Shown here piece after piece: positions 26,283-36,100 of a DNA stretch of 44,163 bases (the stretch's first letter is position 1; each line of letters starts with the position of its first letter). Below the pieces are notes generated by a model. That model made no database searches. It saw only the letters and a list, made by a program, of their open reading frames with translations, and had not been told where the DNA came from. Source of the stretch: Draconibacterium orientale (GTDB lineage Bacteria; Bacteroidota; Bacteroidia; Bacteroidales; UBA12170); assembly GCA_020718205.1 (NCBI GenBank), contig DYSN01000021.1:1-44163 (forward strand), given 5' to 3'. Position numbers and translations under genes: made by a program.

Positions 26283-26681
26283 ATGAATAATTTAATGACT
26301 TTTAATATCAGATATTTCCTTTGGTTTTTAATCCTTTTAGCTATTGAAGTGACCATAGCCTTGCTTGTTCACGATAGATTTATAAGGCCCTATTTCGGAG
26401 ATGTTTTAGTGGTAATTATGATTTACACTTTCATTAAAACATGGCTAAAGATTACTGTGAGGCAGGGACTATTGGTAGTATTTGTTTTTGCATCGTTGGT
26501 AGAATTCTCACAATTATGGCCGTTAATAAAAATTTTCGGCCTTGAAAACTGTCAGATGGCTTATTGGTTTCCGGGCACCGGTTTTAATTCTTTGGATTTT
26601 ATTGCCTATTCGATTGGTCTCGTATTTGTATATTTTATTGAGAATCAATCCCCTGAAAAGAAAAATAGAAATAACAACTAG
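26283..26681 (+). CDS. DUF2809-like small integral membrane protein
   Basis: A 132-residue protein with four hydrophobic segments (about 9-28, 40-52, 58-75, 100-120). The RPYFGDVLVVIMIYTFIK segment and the later VEFSQLW and TGFNSLDFIAYSIG motifs fit the DUF2809 family of small membrane proteins, some of which sit near VanZ-like genes. Function unknown. A second in-frame Met five codons later (MTFNIR) could be the true start. The stop codon directly abuts the stop of the convergent mnmH gene with no base between. Confidence 0.75.
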   Translation: MNNLMTFNIRYFLWFLILLAIEVTIALLVHDRFIRPYFGDVLVVIMIYTFIKTWLKITVRQGLLVVFVFASLVEFSQLWPLIKIFGLENCQMAYWFPGTGFNSLDFIAYSIGLVFVYFIENQSPEKKNRNNN

Positions 26682-27713
26682 TTACTGGCTTTTTTGGGAC
26701 TCCAAAAGGAGAAGTAATTTTGCAGTTTCGGTTGGGTTATCATTTTCCACCGGGACATCAATTATGGTTTTGGGCTCTCTCTTGGAGATTCCAAACTCGT
26801 AGGCTTTATCATAATACTGAAGGCTCATATCGGCCACCAAATCGAACTGTTTCATTTCCAAAGCTTCCACTGCTTGCTGATATCTCAGTCCGCCTAATTT
26901 CTTTGAAATACGTTCCAAGGCTTTCGAAAGTTCCGAAACATCTTCGGTAACATATTCGTTTACAAGGCGTTGCTCACGAATTTTCTTGGGAACAATCACT
27001 TTATAAACAAGGGCTTCGCGCATGCGTTTAAACAGAGGAAAAGGGATACCGCATTGCCCCATGGTTACGCTTTCGTCTTCGAGCCAAAGGGTTTTATCTA
27101 TTTCCAATTTCGACCATTCAAGAGCCAGATTGTTTTCAAATTGCTCGTTGGTCGGCTGGGGAAGCTGACCAATAGTTCCAAAGGCAGATCCTTTGTGATG
27201 TGCTATTCCCTCAAGGTCGATGAACTGAGCACCCTGATTTTTAATCTCTTTTAATATTTCAGTTTTCCCGCTTCCGGTATAGCCCCCCACAATTCGAATG
27301 GGAATTTCCACATTAAACTGCTCCCTGATATAAGCTCGATAAGCCTTATAACCGCCTTCGAGAACCCAGACTTTAATACCAATCAACTCAAATAGCCAAG
27401 CCATGCTCGATGAGCGCATACCACCGCGCCAGCAATGAACCAAAAGCTTATTTCCCTTGGCCAGCCGTCGTGCCTGATGGGTGAAGTCGACCAGTTTAGG
27501 GCCCACAAGTTCCAATCCCAGCTGAATGGCAAAATCTCGTCCGGCTTGTTTATAACGGGTTCCAACCAAAGCCCGCTCATCGTTAGTAAATAAGGGCAGG
27601 CTGTGAGCACTGGGAATATGGCCCTGTGCAAACTCATCTGGAGAACGCACATCGATTATTGCCAGATTCTCTGCCCTTTGCAGAAACTCGTTAACCTGAA
27701 TTTTTTGAGCCAT
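26682..27713 (-). CDS. mnmH: tRNA 2-selenouridine synthase
   Basis: MnmH (SelU) geranylates 2-thiouridine at the wobble base of Lys, Glu and Gln tRNAs and then replaces the group with selenium from selenophosphate. The 343-residue protein has a rhodanese domain (about 5-130) with catalytic Cys94 in HCWRGGMRSSS, and a P-loop domain beginning GGYTGSGKTE (143-152). The middle QFIDLEGIAHHKGSAFG and LWLEDESVTMG segments are also typical. selD is not in the window, so selenium use by this organism cannot be judged. It lies 36 bases after the leucine-rich-repeat gene on the same strand and may be co-transcribed with it. Confidence 0.93.
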   Translation of the reverse strand: MAQKIQVNEFLQRAENLAIIDVRSPDEFAQGHIPSAHSLPLFTNDERALVGTRYKQAGRDFAIQLGLELVGPKLVDFTHQARRLAKGNKLLVHCWRGGMRSSSMAWLFELIGIKVWVLEGGYKAYRAYIREQFNVEIPIRIVGGYTGSGKTEILKEIKNQGAQFIDLEGIAHHKGSAFGTIGQLPQPTNEQFENNLALEWSKLEIDKTLWLEDESVTMGQCGIPFPLFKRMREALVYKVIVPKKIREQRLVNEYVTEDVSELSKALERISKKLGGLRYQQAVEALEMKQFDLVADMSLQYYDKAYEFGISKREPKTIIDVPVENDNPTETAKLLLLLESQKSQ

Positions 27714-27749
27714 TATGTTTTGATTTTTAAAGAATTAGGAGTTGGTGAA

Positions 27750-28595
27750 TTAATCGTCTATTTTTAAATGATTGGTCGAAAAAATGCTTTTGATTCTTTG
27801 TTTTTCATCCTCCGAAAACCGATTGCCATTCATATAAAAATCGTTGACAAAAGTCATTGTTTCCAAACCAGCAGGGAGTTTTTCCCATTGATTGTTCACC
27901 CAATACATTCGTTTTAAATTCGTTAGCTGATTAAAGTTTTCGGGGATACAAATATTGGGATTGCTACCGGCATTAAATACTTCTAAATTAGATAATTGAC
28001 CTATTTCGGCGGGAAGGCTATCAATTTGATTACAAAAAATACTGAGGAATGTAAGTTGCTTCATCTGGCCGATTTCGGCGGGAAGTTTTTTAAGCCTTAA
28101 TTTCGACATACTTAGCTCTTTCACCTGAGTTAACTCAAAAACTTTTACCAAACCTTCTTCATTAAATGGATTGCGCGAAATATCCAGAACCTGTAGGTTA
28201 GTCAAATCTTTCATTTCATTGGGCAGGCTTTCAAGCTCGTTGTGATAGAGCTTCAGGTAGTTCAGATTTTTCAATCGGCCAATCTGCGGAGCAATGGAAG
28301 TTATTTTATTATCGCTCAGCTCCAACCATTCCAACTTCTCCAAGCTTCCAATTTCTGCAGAAATATGCTGAATATGATTGTTTTTCAGCGATAATTTTTT
28401 TAGGTTGGTGAACAGAAAAACAGAATCGGGTATTGCTTCCAGTTGCAAATCCTCAAGAAAAAGCGAAATAATTTGTTCGGGCGCAAAATCGCGGGTTTCG
28501 GCCAGATTTCGAAATATTCTATTTTCAGCAATATTTTGCCCATTAGCAAATAGTACAACTGAAAAAAGAGAAATCATTAGTAAAAATAGTTTCAT
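27750..28595 (-). CDS. Exported leucine-rich-repeat protein
   Basis: From MKLFLLMISLF the protein is 281 residues with a signal peptide (about 1-19, ending FANGQ). About nine leucine-rich repeats of ~23 residues follow, with the form LxxLxLxxNxLxxLPxEIGxL (for example LEWLELSDNKITSIAPQIG and LNYLKLYHNELESLPNEMK). There is no T9SS sorting domain or transmembrane segment, so a periplasmic or lipid-independent secreted location is likely. The repeats suggest protein binding; the partner is unknown. A longer frame starting at 28685 is rejected because a perfect -7 element lies between the two candidate starts and the extra residues are not a signal peptide. Confidence 0.85.
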   Translation of the reverse strand: MKLFLLMISLFSVVLFANGQNIAENRIFRNLAETRDFAPEQIISLFLEDLQLEAIPDSVFLFTNLKKLSLKNNHIQHISAEIGSLEKLEWLELSDNKITSIAPQIGRLKNLNYLKLYHNELESLPNEMKDLTNLQVLDISRNPFNEEGLVKVFELTQVKELSMSKLRLKKLPAEIGQMKQLTFLSIFCNQIDSLPAEIGQLSNLEVFNAGSNPNICIPENFNQLTNLKRMYWVNNQWEKLPAGLETMTFVNDFYMNGNRFSEDEKQRIKSIFSTNHLKIDD

Positions 28596-28614
28596 TTGCG
28601 GGAATTTTGGTGGC

Positions 28615-28622
28615 CAAAAATA
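28615..28622 (-). promoter_or_regulatory. Candidate -7 element of the leucine-rich-repeat gene
   Basis: The minus strand reads TATTTTTG, a perfect TAnnTTTG match, ending 19 bases before the ATG at 28595. It decides against the more upstream in-frame start. Confidence 0.5.
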
Positions 28623-28751
28623 AGGATTTATTGAATGAAAGCGCAATAAATCAACCCCTACTTGTTCACCCTGCATCAAAGGCAAAATCTACTACCAAGC
28701 TCGAAAAATAAAATTACAGCATCAGTCAGGAGGCTGAAACTTTAAAAGGTC

Positions 28752-28759
28752 TATATTTG
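28752..28759 (+). promoter_or_regulatory. Candidate -7 element of hldD
   Basis: The plus strand reads TATATTTG, a perfect TAnnTTTG match, ending 16 bases before the hldD ATG. No TTTG at the usual -33 distance. Confidence 0.5.
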
Positions 28760-28775
28760 CGCAAATTTTAAAACT

Positions 28776-29741
28776 ATGATAGTAGTAACAGGTGCTGCGG
28801 GTTTTATAGGAAGCGCGCTGGTTGGAGGATTAAACAAAGCGGGTTTTAATGAATTGATTCTGGTAGATGATTTCACTTACCCAGCGAAAGAAAAGAATCT
28901 TGAAAACAAATCGTTTCTCGACAAAGTAAACCGCGAGCATTTGGCCGACTGGCTTAGAAACTATGCCGACGAAGTAGATTTTGTGCTTCACATTGGCGCC
29001 CGCACCGACACCACTGAGTTTGACAAAAATATTTTCGACAAGCTCAATCTCAACTACTCGAAAATGGTTTGGGATTTTTGCTCCAAAAATCAGATTCCAC
29101 TTATTTACGCTTCATCTGCAGCTACTTATGGAATGGGTGAATGGGGCTACGACGACCGCCACGACCTGGTGGAGAAACTCAAACCACTAAATCCCTATGG
29201 CGACTCGAAAAACGATTTCGATAAATGGGCTTTACAACAAGACCAGCGTCCCCCATTTTGGGCAGGTTTGAAGTTTTTCAATGTTTATGGACCCAATGAA
29301 TATCACAAAGCCCGCATGGCTTCGGTAATTTTTCACTCGTTCAACCAAATAAACGAAAAAGGATTGGTAAAGCTTTTCAAAAGTCACAAACCAGAATTTC
29401 AGGATGGCATGCAACTACGTGATTTTGTTTATGTTAAAGATGTTGTGAAGGTAATTCTATTCCTTATCAACCATAAACCCCAAAGCGGATTGTATAACCT
29501 TGGTACGGGTGAGGCAAGGGCTTTCCTGCATTTGGCCAACGCCACTTTTGCGGCTTTGAACCTGCAGCCCAATATCGAATTTGTTCCAACCCCCGAAGAT
29601 ATCCGCGATAAATACCAGTATTTTACAGAAGCCAATATGCAGAAACTCCGTCAGGCGGGCTACAATGAAACATTCTATACACTGGAAGAAGGTGTTAAAG
29701 ATTATGTTCAGAACTATTTGATGGAACAGTGCTATTTGTAA
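28776..29741 (+). CDS. hldD: ADP-L-glycero-D-manno-heptose 6-epimerase
   Basis: HldD (RfaD) epimerises ADP-D-glycero- to ADP-L-glycero-D-manno-heptose for lipopolysaccharide core synthesis. The 321-residue extended short-chain dehydrogenase has the NADP-binding TGAAGFIGSAL (5-15), IGARTDTTE (73-81), ASSAATYG (112-119), catalytic Tyr141 and Lys145 in NPYGDSKNDFD, FFNVYGPNEYHKARMASV, and the family's end motif KYQYFTEANMQKLRQAGY. The fit to the epimerase rather than a generic sugar epimerase rests on these last motifs. The other heptose genes (gmhA, hldE, gmhB) are not in the window. It converges with rarA. Confidence 0.93.
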   Translation: MIVVTGAAGFIGSALVGGLNKAGFNELILVDDFTYPAKEKNLENKSFLDKVNREHLADWLRNYADEVDFVLHIGARTDTTEFDKNIFDKLNLNYSKMVWDFCSKNQIPLIYASSAATYGMGEWGYDDRHDLVEKLKPLNPYGDSKNDFDKWALQQDQRPPFWAGLKFFNVYGPNEYHKARMASVIFHSFNQINEKGLVKLFKSHKPEFQDGMQLRDFVYVKDVVKVILFLINHKPQSGLYNLGTGEARAFLHLANATFAALNLQPNIEFVPTPEDIRDKYQYFTEANMQKLRQAGYNETFYTLEEGVKDYVQNYLMEQCYL

Positions 29742-29811
29742 AAAGAGCGGCTATCAATAACAGAATATACGGCTTATTCGCTGATTTTAATATAGTTACA
29801 ATATCCAATCT

Positions 29812-29871
29812 AGGAAAATATACCCCTTAAATTGTTTCGACGATAGCCCAAACTATCGGTTATATTTTCCT
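29812..29871. terminator. Nested inverted repeat at the hldD-rarA convergent junction, possible two-way terminator
   Basis: An 11-bp perfect inverted repeat (AGGAAAATATA at 29812-29822 and TATATTTTCCT at 29861-29871) encloses a second 6-bp one (CGATAG at 29841-29846 and CTATCG at 29853-29858). The right arms overlap the last codons and the TAG stop of rarA. No clear T-run follows on either strand, so a terminator role is plausible from position but not from the classic signature. Confidence 0.4.
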
Positions 29872-31133
29872 TTCCAGCGTTCTCTGATTTTTTGGGCATC
29901 CTGTTGTTCGCGTGCATTGTTTCCCGGATTATAAAATTGGGTTCCCTTTAGTTTTTCCGGAAGAAATTCCAACTCCACAAAATTTCCTGTAAAATCGTGG
30001 GCATATTTATAGTCATCGCCGTAGCCAATCTGTTTCATGAGCTTGGTTGGGGCATTTCGAAGATGAAGCGGAACGGGTAAATCGCCGGTTTTGGCAACCA
30101 TTTCCTGAGCTTTGGAAATGGCCATATACGTGCTGTTACTTTTGTCGCTATTAGCCAGATAAACAGCTGTTTGACTTAAAATAATCCGCGATTCGGGCCA
30201 GCCAATTTTGCTCACTGCATCAAAACAGGCATTGGCCAGCAAAAGTGCATTGGGGTTGGCATTTCCTATGTCTTCCGATGCCAGAATAAGCATGCGCCGG
30301 GCAATAAATTTCACATCTTCTCCCCCTTCTATCATTCGGGCGAGATAATACACAGCTGCATTGGGGTCGCTTCCTCTAATGGATTTTATGAAAGCAGAAA
30401 TGACATCGTAGTGCATTTCGCCTTTTTTATCATATGTGGCCAGATTATTTTGAATGATTTCACTCACCAGAGCATTGGTAAACTCAATTTGCTCCAATTC
30501 TGATCCAAAGGTATTCACTACAAGTTCCACAGCGTTGTACAATTTTCGGGCATCGCCCCCGGAAATTCGATAAAGGGCTTCCTTTTCAGTAAAAATAATC
30601 TGTAGACCAAACTGACTGCTATAAAATTGCTGAACGCGATTGCACAAACCATCTAAATGATTTATTTCCAGCGATTTAAGAATATAAACCTGGCATCTGC
30701 TCAAAAGCGGTGAAATAACTTCGAACGATGGATTTTCGGTGGTAGCACCAATGAGTGTTATGGTTCCTTTCTCAACAGCTGAAAGCAAACTATCTTGCTG
30801 CGACTTGCTGAACCGGTGAATCTCATCGAGAAATAATACCGATTTCTGCCCCGATTCGTCAGCCTTGTCAATAACTTCTCGAACCGACTTAACTCCGGCA
30901 TTGATGGCCGACAAGCTAAAAAGTGGTACCAAAAGCTTTTGGGAAATGATGTAGGCCAGGGTAGTTTTTCCCACTCCGGGAGGTCCCCACAAAATCATGC
31001 TCGGAATGTTTCCGGAATCGATTACTTTTCTTAAAATACCGTTTTTGCCAATTAAATGCTCCTGACCCACATAGTCGTTAAAACTTGTGGGGCGGAGAAT
31101 TTCGGCAAGGGGTTTTGAGTTTACATGGGACAT
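29853..31133 (-). CDS. rarA: Replication-associated recombination protein A (MgsA/RarA AAA+ ATPase)
   Basis: RarA is a clamp-loader-like AAA+ ATPase acting at stalled replication forks and at single-strand/double-strand DNA junctions, with SSB as partner. The 426-residue protein begins with PLAEILRPTSFNDYVGQEHLIG, has Walker A GPPGVGKTT (50-58), Walker B LFLDEIH (100-106), a sensor 1 TLIGATTENPSFEV, and the C-terminal tetramerisation and MgsA domain with IRGSDPNAAVYYLARMIEGGED and ASEDIGNANP, all diagnostic. It begins 18 bases after the alkaline phosphatase stop on the same strand. Confidence 0.95.
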   Translation of the reverse strand: MSHVNSKPLAEILRPTSFNDYVGQEHLIGKNGILRKVIDSGNIPSMILWGPPGVGKTTLAYIISQKLLVPLFSLSAINAGVKSVREVIDKADESGQKSVLFLDEIHRFSKSQQDSLLSAVEKGTITLIGATTENPSFEVISPLLSRCQVYILKSLEINHLDGLCNRVQQFYSSQFGLQIIFTEKEALYRISGGDARKLYNAVELVVNTFGSELEQIEFTNALVSEIIQNNLATYDKKGEMHYDVISAFIKSIRGSDPNAAVYYLARMIEGGEDVKFIARRMLILASEDIGNANPNALLLANACFDAVSKIGWPESRIILSQTAVYLANSDKSNSTYMAISKAQEMVAKTGDLPVPLHLRNAPTKLMKQIGYGDDYKYAHDFTGNFVELEFLPEKLKGTQFYNPGNNAREQQDAQKIRERWKGKYNR

Positions 31134-31151
31134 GAATGGAATCTATTTACC

Positions 31152-32336
31152 TTATTTCTTTTCTTTGGCAAATTTAAAAGATTCCATCATTTTTTGAAAA
31201 ATTGCTGTATTTTCATAAATTCCTGTAAACAATTCTGCTCCAGGACCATAGGCAAACACTGGAACCATGATGGTGCTGTGGTTATCTGTTGAGAACCTAC
31301 CTTCAACACTGCCTTCGGCCAAATTGGCATCGTGAATCGATAAACCTCCGGTTTCGTGATCGGCGGTGATAATAACCAGCGTATGACCATCTTTTTCGGC
31401 AAATTTCAATGCTGCGCCAACTGCACGGTCAAAATCGAGCATTTCTTCCACCAAATACGTAAAATCCATATCATGACCAGCCCAGTCAATTTGTGAGCCT
31501 TCAACCATAAGAAAAAATCCGTCTTTATCTTTCGATAAAATATCAATGGCTTTTGCAGTGGACTGTGGAAGTATATCACCACGTTCAGGGTATTTTTCCA
31601 AATGTCCGGGTTTAAGCAATGCTGCAAGTTTGCCATCATTTATAGTATGAAGTTCTTCTGTTTTGGTAACTACCTGAAATCCTTTTTCTTGTAGTTCAGG
31701 AATCAAATCATCATTGTCTGCACGTTGCGAAAAATCGTCTAATCCACCACCAATAAAAACATCGATTTTATCGCTTACAAAAAATTTAGCAATGTCGGCG
31801 GTATTTTTTCGGCTGCCTGTATGGGCAACAAAAGCTGCAGGAGTTGCATGAGTTATAGCGCAGGTAACCACAACGCCCGTTGCTTTTCCGTTTTCCGATG
31901 CTATTTCAAGGATGGAAGGAACCAGATTTCCGTCAGAATCTACTCCAATTGCTCCATTATTGGTTTTTGTTCCACAGGCCAAAGCGGTTCCGGCTGCGGC
32001 GGAGTCGGTTTTATATTTGTTTTTACTCTTGGTTTTTTGAAATCCCGTTTGATTGGCGTATTGAATATACAACTCATCGTTATTGGCTGAAAATCCGGCA
32101 AATACCTGTGCCAAACCCATTCCATCGCCAATGAGGAGTATTACATTGCGAATTTCGGCATTGGGGTGGGCAATGGCCTGAATCTGATCGACTTTATGTT
32201 GATGTGGGGAAGTATAAACTTGCCCTGTAACTTCTTTATTATATTCACCTTGAAGGTATTTTTTGGTTTCCTGTCCAAAAGAAAAATTCAGGATTAACAG
32301 TAACGATAGTACAAGAAATAATTTTGAAAGATTCAT
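31152..32336 (-). CDS. phoA: Exported alkaline phosphatase (PhoA family)
   Basis: A 394-residue phosphomonoesterase with a signal peptide (about 1-21, ending NFSFGQ), acting in the periplasm or at the surface. Metal and catalytic residues of the family are visible: Asp71 in IGDGMG, the nucleophile Ser112 in TDSAAAGTA, THATPAAF (162-169), Glu279/Asp284/His288 in VEGSQIDWAGH, ADHETGG (325-331) and His353 in DNHST. E. coli Arg166 appears to be matched within HTGSRKN (172-178). No T9SS sorting domain. A TATCTTCG on the minus strand at 32427-32434 is a near match to the -7 element, with a ~90-base leader. No Pho-box was identified. Confidence 0.9.
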   Translation of the reverse strand: MNLSKLFLVLSLLLILNFSFGQETKKYLQGEYNKEVTGQVYTSPHQHKVDQIQAIAHPNAEIRNVILLIGDGMGLAQVFAGFSANNDELYIQYANQTGFQKTKSKNKYKTDSAAAGTALACGTKTNNGAIGVDSDGNLVPSILEIASENGKATGVVVTCAITHATPAAFVAHTGSRKNTADIAKFFVSDKIDVFIGGGLDDFSQRADNDDLIPELQEKGFQVVTKTEELHTINDGKLAALLKPGHLEKYPERGDILPQSTAKAIDILSKDKDGFFLMVEGSQIDWAGHDMDFTYLVEEMLDFDRAVGAALKFAEKDGHTLVIITADHETGGLSIHDANLAEGSVEGRFSTDNHSTIMVPVFAYGPGAELFTGIYENTAIFQKMMESFKFAKEKK

Positions 32337-32497
32337 ATTTATATTATTAATATTGATTTATTTAATTTTAATTGATAACAAATCCCACTTGAATCTAAAT
32401 GATACTTTGTTGTTTCGATTTGGCTGCGAAGATAACGAGTAAAAAAATAAGGATAGATTTTGAGTTGCTTCATCGTGTTAAAAAATAGTCAAGATAT

Positions 32498-33136
32498 CTA
32501 TACCAAATTCTTTCGGTAAATGGAAGGCAGAGATATTTTATAATGAACCACCAAAATACGCAGAACGATAATAATGAAAATTGACACCAACTCAACCCAA
32601 AACCCATGATTGTCTTGATCGTAAAAAAGAAAATAGATGGTTCCACCTAAAATACTGATGGTTGCATAGATTTCTTTCTTAAAAATGATGGGGACATCGT
32701 TCACCAAAATATCGCGGATTACACCCCCAAAAGAACCTGTTATGGTTCCAAGTGCCACACAACTCACACCAGCCAAATTGTTCTCCAAACCAATCTGAAC
32801 CCCAATGATGGTATAGAGCGCCAGCCCAATAGTATCGAACAACGAGAGCGTTTTGCGCAGATAGCCCAGCCATTTTTGCAGGAGAATGGAAAAAACCGTT
32901 CCGCCTATGATGATGTAAGTGTAAATTGGATCAGAAAGCCAAAAGACATTGCGGTTTGCAATGATGATATCGCGGAGGGAACCTCCACCCACAGCTGTGG
33001 CAAAAGCGATAATAAACACCCCAAAAACATCGAGTTTTTTCTCCATGGCAGTCAATGCACCGGAGATTGCAAAAGCAAAAACTCCGCCCACTGCAATATA
33101 ATCCAGTATTTGTTGCATCGAGTTCACACTGCCCAT
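32498..33136 (-). CDS. Trimeric intracellular cation (TRIC-type) channel family protein
   Basis: A 212-residue inner-membrane protein with seven hydrophobic segments arranged as two repeats of three plus one. Each repeat contains the family signature: VGGGSLRDIII in the first and GSFGGVIRDILVNDVPII in the second, the glycine-rich ion-pathway helices of prokaryotic TRIC channels (UPF0126, YicG-like). Probably a potassium-permeable channel; physiological role unknown. Two starts are possible, 33136 or the Met six codons later at 33118 (MQQILDY), which fits the family N-terminus slightly better. It lies 24 bases after purL and is likely co-transcribed with it. Confidence 0.88.
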   Translation of the reverse strand: MGSVNSMQQILDYIAVGGVFAFAISGALTAMEKKLDVFGVFIIAFATAVGGGSLRDIIIANRNVFWLSDPIYTYIIIGGTVFSILLQKWLGYLRKTLSLFDTIGLALYTIIGVQIGLENNLAGVSCVALGTITGSFGGVIRDILVNDVPIIFKKEIYATISILGGTIYFLFYDQDNHGFWVELVSIFIIIVLRILVVHYKISLPSIYRKNLV

Positions 33137-33160
33137 GGGGTAATAATATTTATAGTTGAG

Positions 33161-36100
33161 TTAGAGATGACTTTCAATCCAAAGGCGGGCATTTACAAAA
33201 GCTTCGAGCCATGGTGTGATTTCATCTTTGCGATTTTGGGGATAATGTGCCCATTGCCAGGGATATACCGCTCTTTCGAGATGGGGCATCATGGCCAAAT
33301 GACGGCCATCTTTGCTGCAAATGGCAGCTGTGCCGAAGTCAGAACCATTTGGATTGGCAGGATAGGTTGACTTGCTGTATTTTACCGGAATCTGATACTC
33401 ATTCTCTGCCAAAGGCATACTGAACTTTCCTTCGCCATGAGCCACCCAAATACCGAGTTTTGTACCTGCAAGTGATTTCAGCATTACAGAATCATTCTCC
33501 ATAATATCCACATTTAAAAAGGCAGATTCAAATTTATGACTCTCATTATGAAGCATTCTGGCTTTTTGAGTATGCTCCGGATAAACCAGTCCCAATTCCA
33601 CCATGAGCTGGCAACCGTTGCAAATTCCGAGACTCAGGGTATCGCTGCGTTTGTAGAAATTGTCCAGTGCTTCTTTGGCTTTTTCATTGTAAGTGAAAGC
33701 ACCAGCCCAGCCTTTGGCCGAACCAAGAACATCGGAGTTGGAGAAACCTCCCACAAAAACAATCATACTGATGTCTTCAAGATTCTCTCGTCCGGCAATT
33801 AAATCGGTCATATGAATATCCTTCACATCGAAACCCGCCTGATGAAGTGACCAGGCCATTTCTCTATCGCCGTTGACTCCTTTTTCTCTGATAATGGCAG
33901 CTTTGGCTTTGGAACCTGAACGGCGGCTTTTTTCCAGATTAAACTGGCTTAAATTTCCGGTGAAACTTTGTGGAAAATGGTATTCCAGTTTATTGAGTTT
34001 ATAATTTATAAAACGCTGAGATGCTTTGCTTTCGCCACTTTGCTTCCTGTCGAGAAGGAACGAAGTTTTAAACCACAAATCGCGATAGGAATCAATATCA
34101 AATTCGTATGTCTTCGACTCATAAGTAAAAATAAGCTGCCGGTCTTCAATCACCTGAGCCAGCTGAATATATTTAACTTTTCGTTCATCCAATGCAGCTT
34201 TAAACTGCTCATTATCTGCTGTCTGAACTAGAATGGCAGGATTTTCGGAAAATAGAATTTTGATGATATCGGGTTCGTTGAAACCAGACAAATCAACCCG
34301 CAAACCGCCTGATACATTGGAGAAATTCATTTCGAAGAGTGTAGTGAGCAAACCACCAGCCGAAACATCGTGACCAGCCACAACCAAATCGCTCAGGATG
34401 CAATGTTGAATAGCATCAAAACCATTTTTAAAATAGGCTGCATCTTTAACCCCAGGAACTTCATTTCCTAATTTATTCAATGATTGCGCAAAAGCAGATC
34501 CCCCCAATTTCAGACTTTGAGAAGACAAATCAATATAGAACACCCCTTTGCCGGAATCTTGTTTCAACACCGGCTCTACTACTTTTTTAACATCGACTAC
34601 CTCTCCCACCGAAGAAATAATGACAGTTCCCGGGCTATAAACGGTATCGTTATTGTATTTTTGAGTCATTGAGAGGGAGTCCTTGCCTGTGGGAATATTG
34701 ATTCCCAAATCGATAGCAAAATCGCTGACTGCTTTCACGGCTTCGAATAAACGGGCATTTTCTCCCGGATTCCTGGCAGGCCACATCCAGTTGGCACTTA
34801 AGGAAACACCTTTCAACCCACCTTCAATTGGAGCCCAAACCAGATTGGTTAAAGCCTCTGCAATACTGAGTTGCGATCCGCGCGACGGGTTTACCAAAGC
34901 AGGGGCTGGAGCATGACCTATGGAGGTTGCAATTCCTTTAACCCCTTGGTAATCAATTGTCACTACGCCCACATTATTCAAAGGAAGCTGCAATTCGCCG
35001 GCACATTGCTGTTTGGCAATTTTGCCTGTAACTGAGCGGTCAACTTTATTGGTGAGCCAGTCTTTACATGCTACTGCTTCGAGTTGAAGAACCTGAGCGG
35101 CATATTCTTTAAGCTTTGATGCATCGTATTGTAAATCAGCAAAATCAGATTTTACAGTTTGATCGTCGAGTAAAGTTTTGGGTGGTTTACCAAAGAAATC
35201 GTTCAAATCCATGTTGATGGGTTTCCGACCTTCGGCGTTGAACACAAATTTTTTATCGTTGGTGGCCTTTCCAACCACATACATAGGGCTTCTTTCGCGT
35301 TCGGCAATTTTACTGAGCATTTCCAGATTTTCCGGATTCATCACCAGACCCATCCTTTCCTGAGATTCGTTGCCAATAATTTCCTTAGCCGAAAGTGTTG
35401 GATCGCCAACGGGCAATTTTGTCACTTCGATGATTCCCCCACTGGCTTCTACCAATTCGGAGAGACAGTTTAGATGTCCGCCGGCGCCGTGGTCATGAAT
35501 GGAAACTATAGGGTTTATATCGGATTCTACCAATGCTCTCACTGCGTTGAAAGCACGTTTTTGCATTTCAGGATTGGCACGTTGAACTGCATTGAGCTCA
35601 ATACTATTATCGAATTCACCGGTTGCAACCGACGAAACGGCTCCTCCGCCCATACCAATCCGATAATTATCGCCGCCCAGAACTACAATGGCATCGCCTT
35701 CTTCGGGCAGGTCTTTTTGGGCATCGCTCAATTTTCCAAAGCCAATACCACCAGCCAGCATAATCACTTTATCGAAGCCAAATTTTTTATCGTTTTCGAA
35801 ATGCTCAAAGGTTAGCAACGATCCGCAAATAAGTGGTTGTCCGAATTTATTTCCAAAATCACTGGCACCGTTGGATGCTTTGATAAGAATTTCTTCGGGG
35901 GTTTGATAGAGCCATGGTCTGGGCTCGGTTGCCTGCTCCCAGGTGTGTTCATCAGTGGTGCGGGGATAGCTGGTCATGTAAACGGCTGTTCCTGCAATGG
36001 GAATGCTGCCTTTTCCACCAGCCATTCTATCGCGAATTTCGCCACCAGTTCCGGTAGCCGCACCGTTGAAAGGCTCCACTGTGGTTGGGAAATTGTGGGT

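Noticed and set aside
28596-28685. Thirty-residue N-terminal extension of the leucine-rich-repeat protein
   Set aside because: The extension is not signal-like, and a perfect -7 element lies inside it, just before the internal Met that begins a good signal peptide.
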